Below are positions 58,038-64,000 of a stretch of 64,000 nt of DNA, piece after piece; position 1 is the first letter of the stretch; each line of letters starts with the position of its first letter. Source of the DNA: Thalassotalea sp. 42_200_T64 (GTDB lineage Bacteria > Pseudomonadota > Gammaproteobacteria > Enterobacterales > Alteromonadaceae). The notes beneath the pieces are model-generated. The model was given only the letters and a program-made list of their open reading frames with translations, was not told where the DNA came from and searched no databases. A program made the position numbers and the translations under genes. The stretch spans positions 28,517 through 92,516 of the forward strand of contig MABC01000074.1 in assembly GCA_002162925.1 (NCBI GenBank), read 5' to 3'.

Positions 58038-58226
58038 CGGGATTTAGCCGAGATTTTTCGGCAAAGTTGGACAAATTAATCATTAGCTGTGTTTTTTTTT
58101 AAACGTATTGCGTTATGTTAGAAAATTACAGCTGTTTTTTGTGATATAAACTTTTTAATTCGACGCTAAATGATGTATATTTTGCCTCGAATTTAACAAG
58201 CAACATTTAAGTTGTGGGATAACAAT

Positions 58227-58904
58227 ATGAGTGGAAATACAATTCTTGGCGTCTTTGCAAAATCGCCGTTAAAACCTCTGGAGCAACACATTCGTAAAGT
58301 CAATGAATGTGCGGCATTACTTCCTTCATTCTTCGTAGCCTGTGCCAATAACGATTGGGTTGAAGCTGAGAAAGTCAGAAAAGAAATCTCAAATATCGAA
58401 AGACAAGCCGATACCATGAAACGTGACATCCGTAATGAACTGCCGGGTGGTATTTTTATGCCAGTGCAACGCACCGATGTGTTAGAACTGGTGAGTGAAC
58501 AAGATAAAATTGCCAATAAAGCAAAAGACATTGGTGGTCGTATTTTAGGTCGCAGACTTGTGATCCCCGCTTCCATAGCCCCCGATTTTAATAAATACCT
58601 CACTCGCTGTATTGATGCTATCAAACAAGCTGCTGATGCCATTAATGAATTGGATGATTTATTAGAAACCGGTTTTCGTGGACGAGAAGTCGACCTGGTT
58701 GAAAAGATGATCAACGAATTAGCGGCTATTGAAGATGATACCGATGGTATGCAAATAAAACTTCGCCGCGATCTTATGAGCATCGAAGCAGATATGAACC
58801 CGGTAGATGTGATGTTTTTATATCAAATTATTGAATGGGTTGGTGATTTAGCAGATCTGGCTGAGCGTGTAGGCGCTCGTCTAGAAATAATGTTAGCAAG
58901 ATAA
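58227..58904 (+). CDS. DUF47/TIGR00153-family Pit accessory protein (PhoU-like)
   Basis: Protein of 225 residues from ATG 58227 (an in-frame TTG at 58212 would add five). It belongs to the PhoU-like DUF47/TIGR00153 family: MSGNTILGVFAKSPLKPLEQHI at the start, NELPGGIFMPVQRTDVLEL and FLYQIIEWVGDLADLAERVG near the end. These small helical proteins are encoded next to Pit transporters and are thought to regulate them. The pit gene starts 13 bp downstream, so the two are co-transcribed. About 190 bp separate it from phoU, so it probably has its own promoter. Confidence 0.92.
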   Translation: MSGNTILGVFAKSPLKPLEQHIRKVNECAALLPSFFVACANNDWVEAEKVRKEISNIERQADTMKRDIRNELPGGIFMPVQRTDVLELVSEQDKIANKAKDIGGRILGRRLVIPASIAPDFNKYLTRCIDAIKQAADAINELDDLLETGFRGREVDLVEKMINELAAIEDDTDGMQIKLRRDLMSIEADMNPVDVMFLYQIIEWVGDLADLAERVGARLEIMLAR

Positions 58905-58917
58905 GGGTTTCTAACAA

Positions 58918-60183
58918 ATGGAAATTTTAGCTAATTACGGAACCACACTGGTTCTATTCGCAGCCTTTGTTGGCTTTATTATGGCTTGGGGTATTGGTGC
59001 AAATGATGTTGCTAATGCCATGGGCACTTCGGTTGGCTCAAAAGCGCTGACCATTAAACAGGCAATTATCATTGCCATGATCTTTGAGTTTGCCGGCGCC
59101 TATCTTGCTGGTGGTGAGGTGACCTCAACCATACGCAAAGGCATTATCGACTCCAGTTTCTTTGTTGATGCGCCAGAACTACTTGTGTTTGGTATGATCT
59201 CTGCGCTATTAGCTGCTGGAACCTGGCTACTTATAGCCTCATACATGGGCTGGCCAGTATCCACCACACATTCAATTGTAGGTGCTATCGTTGGTTTCTC
59301 GGCGGTTGGCGTCGGCATGGAAACCGTTAATTGGGCAAGTGTTGGTGGCATTGTTGGTAGTTGGATCATAACCCCGTTAATTTCCGGTGTATTCGCTTTC
59401 GTAATTTTCAATAGTGCACAAAAGCTTATTTTTGATAACGACAACCCACTGGCGCAAGCGCGTAAATGGGTGCCGTTATACATGTTTTTGGCCGGTTTCG
59501 TCATTTCATTAGTGACCATCAAAAAAGGCTTAAAGCATGTCGGCTTAGATATTGGTTCTGGCGAAGGTTATATGTATGCGATTGCCGTTGCTATACTTGT
59601 CGCCATTGTTGGTAAGATATTTATCTCTCGTCTTAAATTTAAAGAGAGCAAAAATCGCCGGGTGAATTACATTAACGTTGAGAAAGTGTTCGCGGTATTA
59701 ATGGTGATCACCGCTTGTGGTATGGCGTTTGCTCATGGTTCAAACGATGTTGCTAACGCGATTGGTCCATTAGCTGCGGTTGTTTCCATTGTCGGTAATG
59801 ATGGTGAAATCGCCGCGAAATCAACGATTGCCTGGTGGATATTACCTTTAGGTGGGTTTGGTATTGTCGCCGGTCTGGCATTATTTGGCCACAAAGTAAT
59901 GAAAACCATAGGTACCGGTATTACGCATTTAACACCAAGCCGTGGTTTTGCTGCTGAGCTTGCCGCGGCCTGTACTGTAGTAGTTGCATCAGGCACTGGT
60001 TTACCCATTTCAACGACGCAAACCTTAGTTGGTGCGGTATTAGGTGTCGGTATGGCGCGTGGTATAGCGGCAATCAATTTGGGAGTGGTTCGTAATATCG
60101 TAGTTTCTTGGGTAGTGACTTTACCTGTAGGGGCCGGATTATCGATAATGTTCTTCTGGATGATTAAAGGCGCGTTTAGTTAA
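58918..60183 (+). CDS. pit: Low-affinity inorganic phosphate transporter, PiT family
   Basis: Protein of 421 residues with about ten membrane helices and the duplicated PiT signatures GANDVANAMGTSVGSKAL (about 25-42) and AHGSNDVANAIGPLAA (about 271-286). The paired GWPVSTTHSIVGAIVG and GLPISTTQTLVGAVLG motifs are present as well. It takes up metal-phosphate by proton or sodium symport. Encoded with the DUF47 protein, it sits directly behind the high-affinity pst operon. A strong terminator follows. Confidence 0.94.
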   Translation: MEILANYGTTLVLFAAFVGFIMAWGIGANDVANAMGTSVGSKALTIKQAIIIAMIFEFAGAYLAGGEVTSTIRKGIIDSSFFVDAPELLVFGMISALLAAGTWLLIASYMGWPVSTTHSIVGAIVGFSAVGVGMETVNWASVGGIVGSWIITPLISGVFAFVIFNSAQKLIFDNDNPLAQARKWVPLYMFLAGFVISLVTIKKGLKHVGLDIGSGEGYMYAIAVAILVAIVGKIFISRLKFKESKNRRVNYINVEKVFAVLMVITACGMAFAHGSNDVANAIGPLAAVVSIVGNDGEIAAKSTIAWWILPLGGFGIVAGLALFGHKVMKTIGTGITHLTPSRGFAAELAAACTVVVASGTGLPISTTQTLVGAVLGVGMARGIAAINLGVVRNIVVSWVVTLPVGAGLSIMFFWMIKGAFS

Positions 60184-60217
60184 ATCTAAGCTAGTTTAAC
60201 CTTAATCATCACAAAAG

Positions 60218-60246
60218 CCAGGCACCTTGAAGCCTGGTTTTTTTTT
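60218..60246 (+). terminator. Rho-independent terminator after pit
   Basis: A CCAGGC/GCCTGG stem with an 8-nt loop is followed directly by nine T's, beginning 35 bp after the pit stop. This is a canonical intrinsic terminator. Confidence 0.9.
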
Positions 60247-60352
60247 AAGCTGCGAGCAACGAGCTACTGGCTACGGGCGGTATAGTTGATGATCTCAGCT
60301 ATCGTGAAACAATTCCAACTCTGCCCGAAGCCCAAAGCTCGTAGCGATTAAT
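60247..60352. repeat. Dispersed intergenic repeat, copy 2
   Basis: It starts AGCTGCGAGCAACGAGCTAC, then CAGCTATCGTGAAACAATTC and CTGCCCGAAGCCC, and ends GCGATTAATAT. It matches 33780-33925 at both ends and 60433-60545 in the middle and 3' part. The whole gap 60184-60637 holds only the terminator and these repeats; no gene is visible. Confidence 0.72.
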
Positions 60353-60405
60353 ATACCCGACTGGTTGAGATAGGCTTTATCGTCCGGCCATCAATTTTAT
60401 TAACT

Positions 60406-60430
60406 GGTTGGCGGGACTTCAGTCTCGCGT
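60406..60430 (+). repeat. Isolated arm of the GGTTGGCGGG inverted-repeat family
   Basis: 25 bp starting GGTTGGCGGGACTTCAGTCT are identical to the left arm of the element at 2362-2458. No matching right arm follows, so this is a half copy. It lies between two copies of another repeat family. Confidence 0.75.
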
Positions 60431-60432
60431 AA

Positions 60433-60545
60433 TTTGATGGATTCAGCTATGGTGAAACAATTCCAATTCTGCCCGTAGCCCGTAGCCCGTAGCCAGAAGC
60501 AATTAATATTTTATATAGAGATGCTCATACGCGGCAGCAGGACGC
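60433..60545. repeat. Dispersed intergenic repeat, copy 3, with CGTAGCC heptamers
   Basis: It carries TTCAGCTATGGTGAAACAAT, then three tandem CGTAGCC heptamers (60474-60494), then GCAATTAATATTTTATAT. It shares block order with 60247-60352 and with 33780-33925. Heptamer copy number differs between copies, suggesting slippage. Confidence 0.7.
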
Positions 60546-60637
60546 CGTTAGAGGTGAGTTTTTGAGTATAATTGGCATTATGCTCATTTATAGATTAAGT
60601 TAATTATCTAATAATAAGTTTTTGATAGAAAATTACG

Positions 60638-61546
60638 ATGAATACTCACCTGCCGAATTTAAAACATTTACAGTATTTGCTCGCCTTAAATGAACACCAA
60701 CACTTTCATCGGGCTGCCGATGCCTGTTTTGTCAGTCAATCGACGTTAAGCAGTGCCATAATCAAGCTTGAACAATTACTCGATTGCCAGTTAATTGAAC
60801 GAGATCATAAGAGTTTTGTCTTTACTGCACATGGCAAGGCTGTAGTGAAAATGGCTGAGCAGCTGATTCATAATGCCACCGATTTGGTGGAGTTTTCGCG
60901 CTCACAAGGTCTTGCCGGTAAGGGGCATATTTATCTTGGTTGTATCCCCACCATAGCACCATTTTTATTAACCGATGTGATCAGTGCAAGTAGCCAACAG
61001 CTTCCTGATATTGAATTATTTATTAAAGAAGCCCCCACCGAAGTTCTGTTGGAGCAACTGGCAAATGGTGATATTGATATTGCCATCTTAGCGCTGCCAA
61101 TCGATAACAAATATAGCAACAGTTTCAAGCAAACGCACCTCTGCCAAGATCCACTTTATTTAGTCGGTGATGAGATTTTAACTGAGCAAGTGAGTAAAGA
61201 TGGGGGCTATAAAAATATTCCAGCCGAAAGTGTGTTTTTACTCTCTGATGAACACTGCTTAACCGAGCATGCGCTATCGGCTTGCAAATTGGTCGAACAA
61301 TCCAAAATCAATCCTTTTTCCGCCACCTCTATCGCGACCTTGCTACAAATGACGATTCACCATCAGGGACTTACTTTTTTACCCGAAATGGCGATAAACA
61401 AAGGCGTGGCAGGTCATGCTTATCTTAGAGTTATGGCGATGAAAGGAAAACCCTATCGGGATATTGCAATGTTGGAGCGTAAAGGCAGTTTACGTACTGA
61501 GACGTTTAAGTTACTGGCAACGCTGATCAGTGAGTTATTTAACTAA
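60638..61546 (+). CDS. oxyR: LysR-family peroxide regulator OxyR
   Basis: Protein of 302 residues. The N-terminal LysR helix-turn-helix reads HFHRAADACFVSQSTLSSAI, and the ligand domain follows. The peroxide-sensing Cys pair is conserved: Cys207 and Cys216 in EHCLTEHALSAC, with the nine-residue spacing of E. coli C199/C208. It should activate catalase and peroxidase genes when the pair forms a disulfide. It is preceded by repeats and followed by a separate ECF operon, so it appears monocistronic. No catalase gene is adjacent. Confidence 0.93.
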   Translation: MNTHLPNLKHLQYLLALNEHQHFHRAADACFVSQSTLSSAIIKLEQLLDCQLIERDHKSFVFTAHGKAVVKMAEQLIHNATDLVEFSRSQGLAGKGHIYLGCIPTIAPFLLTDVISASSQQLPDIELFIKEAPTEVLLEQLANGDIDIAILALPIDNKYSNSFKQTHLCQDPLYLVGDEILTEQVSKDGGYKNIPAESVFLLSDEHCLTEHALSACKLVEQSKINPFSATSIATLLQMTIHHQGLTFLPEMAINKGVAGHAYLRVMAMKGKPYRDIAMLERKGSLRTETFKLLATLISELFN

Positions 61547-61600
61547 TATCAAGTTTACTAAGAAATTTTTATAAAAATTGAAAATAAATCAATTATTTTC

Positions 61601-61625
61601 AAACTTTTTATCCGCTTGTCTCGTC
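61601..61625 (+). promoter_or_regulatory. Candidate ECF-type promoter of the sigma/anti-sigma operon
   Basis: A -35-like AAAC (61601-61604) and a -10-like CGTC (61622-61625) have 17 bp between AAC and CGTC, the pattern of many autoregulated ECF promoters (AAC ... CGTC). It lies about 70 bp upstream of the sigma-factor start. Confidence 0.5.
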
Positions 61626-61693
61626 ATTAACATTAACAATACCTGTAACAAGAAATTAAAGAATCGTAATTATGAATTCTCAAGGAATAAATT

Positions 61694-62242
61694 TTGTTTG
61701 AACGCAGTGATGATGTCTTGGTAAAGCAAGCATTGAAAGGCAAGAAGTCTGCTTGGCTTGAGCTGTTAAAACGATATGAAAAACCCGTGTATAACTATGC
61801 ATTGCGCATGGTCAGTAATCCGGATGATGCGCTGGATTTATTACAAGATATTTTTATTGCGGTATTTCGAAATTTAGCATCGTTTCGGGGCGATAGTAAG
61901 TTTAAAAGTTGGTTATTTCGCATTGCTCACTATCGCTGTATTGAACATTACCGCCGCAAAAAACCGCATCAATCGCTTGATGATGAACCTGAATTGACCG
62001 CGAATGAAGCGCATAGTTGCCCGGAGCAAAGTGTGAAGCAATCGCAGCAATCTGAGGCGTTAACTAGCGCAATGCAAATATTACCAGTGAATCAACGTAC
62101 GGTGGTGGAGTTAAAGTTTTTTCAGCACTTTACCTTTGACGAGATAGCTGGGCAGTTAGGTATCTCGAGTAATACGGTGAAATCGCGACTATACAGTGCA
62201 TTGGATAAATTAAAAGGAGTTTTGGAGGTAGATTATGTCTAA
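61694..62242 (+). CDS. ECF-type RNA polymerase sigma factor
   Basis: Protein of 182 residues. The start is TTG 61694, seven bases after AAGGA; the nearby ATG at 61673 is out of frame. Region 2 is RYEKPVYNYALRMVSNPDDALDLLQDIFIAVFRNL...SWLFRIAHYRCIEHYRRKK; region 4 is LPVNQRTVVELKFFQHFTFDEIAGQLGISSNTVKSRL. Both core- and promoter-binding regions are complete. The next gene overlaps by 8 bp and encodes a membrane protein with the position of an anti-sigma factor. The TTG start may keep expression low. Confidence 0.92.
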   Translation: MFERSDDVLVKQALKGKKSAWLELLKRYEKPVYNYALRMVSNPDDALDLLQDIFIAVFRNLASFRGDSKFKSWLFRIAHYRCIEHYRRKKPHQSLDDEPELTANEAHSCPEQSVKQSQQSEALTSAMQILPVNQRTVVELKFFQHFTFDEIAGQLGISSNTVKSRLYSALDKLKGVLEVDYV

Positions 62243-62966
62243 TTCAAAAACCAATCAAAAAATCAGCAATGAGCAACAATTTCAGCTTTGGCTCGAAGGT
62301 AAATTATCAGCAGAGCAAAGCATGCAATTTGAACAAAGCATCGGCGACGATGATGTGATGCGCCAGCACCTGGCCACGGCTCGTTTTATCGAACAACAAG
62401 TGCATTGCCATGAAGAGCATGAAGTGCCGTCATGGGATCGCTCTGCAACGTTTACCAACAACAAACAACCTTGGTGGCAATGGTCTGGGATGCCTGCATT
62501 ATCGATGGCATTTTCCATCTTTGCCATTTGTTTGGTGGTATTTAAGGTAGAACTGGTGATGCAAGATAATGGCTTATTAGTAAATTTTGGTGGCCAATCG
62601 ACAAAGCAGTTGCCTGCCAATGTTGATGCTCTGGTGAATCAACGTTTGACCGAGTTTGCTGCAGAGCAACAAACGGTGATGGCAAATTACGTCAACGATA
62701 TCAAGGATGATCAACAAGACAGTAATTTAAAACTTGCCACTTACTTGTTGACGGCCACCCGACAGGAACGCCAGGAAGATATCTCAGGGTTTATAAAATA
62801 TGTGAACGAACAACGTGATGAAGACGCCATAGATCAAAAGCTTCGTTTTCAAAAACTAGAATACACCTTGCAGTCACAATCGATTGAGAATCGCTTTGCT
62901 AAGCCGAAAATGCCATTAATAAAACAAAATACCAATTTCGAACAACCCGCTGTTCAGGAGAAATAA
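62235..62966 (+). CDS. Putative membrane-bound anti-sigma factor
   Basis: Protein of 243 residues. The cytoplasmic N-terminus (about 1-85) has the short acidic/helical look of an anti-sigma domain (FQLWLEGKLSAEQSMQFEQS). One membrane helix (about 88-110) is followed by a helical periplasmic region with many Gln and charged residues. There is no HxxxCxxC zinc motif. It overlaps the sigma gene and is followed 2 bp later by an exported protein, so the three genes form one operon. Anti-sigma function is inferred from position and topology; no strong family match is recognised. Confidence 0.7.
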   Translation: MSNSKTNQKISNEQQFQLWLEGKLSAEQSMQFEQSIGDDDVMRQHLATARFIEQQVHCHEEHEVPSWDRSATFTNNKQPWWQWSGMPALSMAFSIFAICLVVFKVELVMQDNGLLVNFGGQSTKQLPANVDALVNQRLTEFAAEQQTVMANYVNDIKDDQQDSNLKLATYLLTATRQERQEDISGFIKYVNEQRDEDAIDQKLRFQKLEYTLQSQSIENRFAKPKMPLIKQNTNFEQPAVQEK

Positions 62967-62968
62967 TA

Positions 62969-63892
62969 ATGAACAACTTTAAAAAACTCACCTTACCATT
63001 AGCATTGCTTTCAGCACTTGTAAGCCAAAACGTAACCGCCATGGATTACAACCAACTACATCAACAAATTGATATCATGACGGATATTATTAAATCATCG
63101 ATTAAAAAACAGAGCGATAGGAAAGGTCCGCAACTTACTCGTATGGAAAGTAATTACTTAGCCAGCCAAGGGGTGGTGTTTACTTTAAATGTCAGTAGAA
63201 GCAGTCATTATGGTTTTCAATTTACTACCCCTGTTATACCTGCCATTCCTGCTGCACCGCGAGCACTGAGAGCGCCAGAGGGAGTTGATAGTGCGGATCT
63301 ATTTGGCGAAAACTATGAAATTGTGATCGAAGAAGCCATGGAAGAGGCGGCTATCGCGATAGAGTTAGCCAACGAACATATGCGCTCAAATTCAGAAGAG
63401 CAAAGACAGTTAAGAGAACAAGAACGTGAATTGGCTTATGAATTACGGGATATCGCCCGAGAAGAACGTGATTTAAAATATCAGGAATATTCTTTAGAGA
63501 AAAAAGATCAAGCCGAGCACAAACAAGATATGGCTAAACTCGAGCAGAAAAAAGCAAAAATTGAGAAAGTGAAGGCGAAAATCAGCAAACGCGCAGAACA
63601 GTACAAAAAGCAGGTAAAACAAGCTCAAGCTGAAAAGGCTAAGCAGCAGCAACAGTTTTATCAGCAACTGGAAACCACAGTCACCCAGGTATTTTGCAAT
63701 TACGGCGGTGGCTTAAAAGCACTTCCTGATGATGAATATGTATCGATGATCATCAAAGGAGCAGGGAGCAAGGTTGGCAATCGCATCAAAGATAAAGTGT
63801 TGGTGTTTAGCAAACAGGATGTGAAAAACTGTGTATTGGAGAAAATAGACGCAAAAACTTTATTAACCAAGGCCAACGGTTATCAATTTTAA
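62969..63892 (+). CDS. Exported helical (coiled-coil) protein of unknown function
   Basis: Protein of 307 residues. A signal peptide (about 1-24, ending VTAMD) is followed by a region with ESNYLASQGVVFTLNVSRSS (about 61-80), a Pro/Ala-rich stretch (PVIPAIPAAPRALRAPEG) and a long highly charged helix (about 125-230) predicted to be coiled coil. A C-terminal domain with two Cys follows (FCNYGGGLK, VKNCVLEK). I do not recognise the family with confidence. It is the third gene of the ECF operon and may be the envelope component it monitors or induces. The stop codon lies inside the first unit of a 51-bp tandem repeat. Confidence 0.75.
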   Translation: MNNFKKLTLPLALLSALVSQNVTAMDYNQLHQQIDIMTDIIKSSIKKQSDRKGPQLTRMESNYLASQGVVFTLNVSRSSHYGFQFTTPVIPAIPAAPRALRAPEGVDSADLFGENYEIVIEEAMEEAAIAIELANEHMRSNSEEQRQLREQERELAYELRDIAREERDLKYQEYSLEKKDQAEHKQDMAKLEQKKAKIEKVKAKISKRAEQYKKQVKQAQAEKAKQQQQFYQQLETTVTQVFCNYGGGLKALPDDEYVSMIIKGAGSKVGNRIKDKVLVFSKQDVKNCVLEKIDAKTLLTKANGYQF

Positions 63893-64000
63893 TTCAGGGA
63901 TGAATTAACTTAGAATTACCAGGGAAGGTTTAAATTCTGTTAATTCAGGGATGAATTAACTTAGAATTACCAGGGAAGGTTTAAATTCTGTTAATTCAGG
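63890..64000. repeat. 51-bp tandem repeat array running off the right edge
   Basis: Two full identical 51-bp units (63890-63940, 63941-63991) and the start of a third are visible. Each unit junction contains the perfect hairpin TTAATTCA-GGGA-TGAATTAA (63889-63908 and 63940-63959). All six frames of the unit carry stops, so it is non-coding. There are no unique spacers, so it is not a CRISPR array. It begins at the stop codon of the exported-protein gene. Confidence 0.92.

Noticed and set aside
58038..58226. Pho box in front of the DUF47-pit pair
   Set aside because: I looked for paired CTGTCA-like repeats 11 bp apart and found none; the region is only A/T-rich.
63890..64000. Possible CRISPR array at the right edge
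   Set aside because: The whole 51-bp unit is identical from copy to copy, with no unique spacers, and no cas genes are nearby; it is a simple tandem repeat.

Overview
The window looks like a chromosomal segment of a marine gammaproteobacterium of the order Alteromonadales, most likely a Colwelliaceae-type organism (Thalassotalea or Colwellia). This is inferred from the low-to-mid GC content, the protein families, the TonB2/TtpC-type energy-transduction cluster and the intergenic repeats. No rRNA, tRNA or phylogenetic marker was seen, so the genus is a guess.

Layout. 1-2.05 kb: 3' part of a TonB-dependent receptor. 2.05-2.7 kb: hairpin repeats. 2.7-7.9 kb: a six-gene TonB2-type operon (DUF3450, TtpC-like large ExbB, ExbB, ExbD, TonB, TPR protein). 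7.9-16.8 kb: housekeeping and accessory genes (M13 peptidase, crotonase, EttA, a decayed toxin-antitoxin pair, a GST, a U32/RlhA-like protein). 16.8-18.9 kb: a CHASE-GGDEF diguanylate cyclase flanked by 32-bp direct repeats. 19-21.9 kb: a frameshifted DUF5011-type lipoprotein. 22.2-27.8 kb: an intact GalR-like repressor with a perfect operator, next to a wrecked galT-galK-sglT-galM operon. 28-31.4 kb: MipA/OmpV, DUF3019, response regulator and kinase. 31.4-31.8 kb: a MITE-like element. 32-38.8 kb: a ThDP-dependent decarboxylase-like enzyme, a LysE exporter with a divergent Lrp/AsnC regulator, a TPR hybrid kinase and a PAP2-like pseudogene. 39-42 kb: an M3 peptidase and a double cupin. 42.1-52.4 kb: a MacAB-like ABC export operon divergent from an NtrC-type regulator/kinase pair. 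52.4-60.2 kb: a phosphate locus (pstC-pstA-pstB-phoU, then DUF47-pit). 60.2-64 kb: repeats, OxyR, an ECF sigma/anti-sigma/exported-protein operon, and a 51-bp tandem repeat that runs off the right edge.

The clearest regulatory logic is at 49.4-49.6 kb. An exact sigma-54 promoter motif points at the export operon, and three 16-bp near-palindromes lie upstream of it in front of the NtrC-type regulator gene. Upstream of pstC, a Pho box lies exactly 10 bp from a TATAAT. The GalR-like repressor has a 20-bp perfect palindrome touching its own start codon, yet every catabolic gene it should control is broken by several independent lesions.

No clearly new multi-gene system such as a defence island or biosynthetic cluster was found. 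The best candidates for something undescribed are the sigma-54 export regulon, the diguanylate cyclase segment between 32-bp direct repeats, the ECF operon with its helical exported protein and adjoining satellite array, and the heptamer and MITE-like intergenic repeats.
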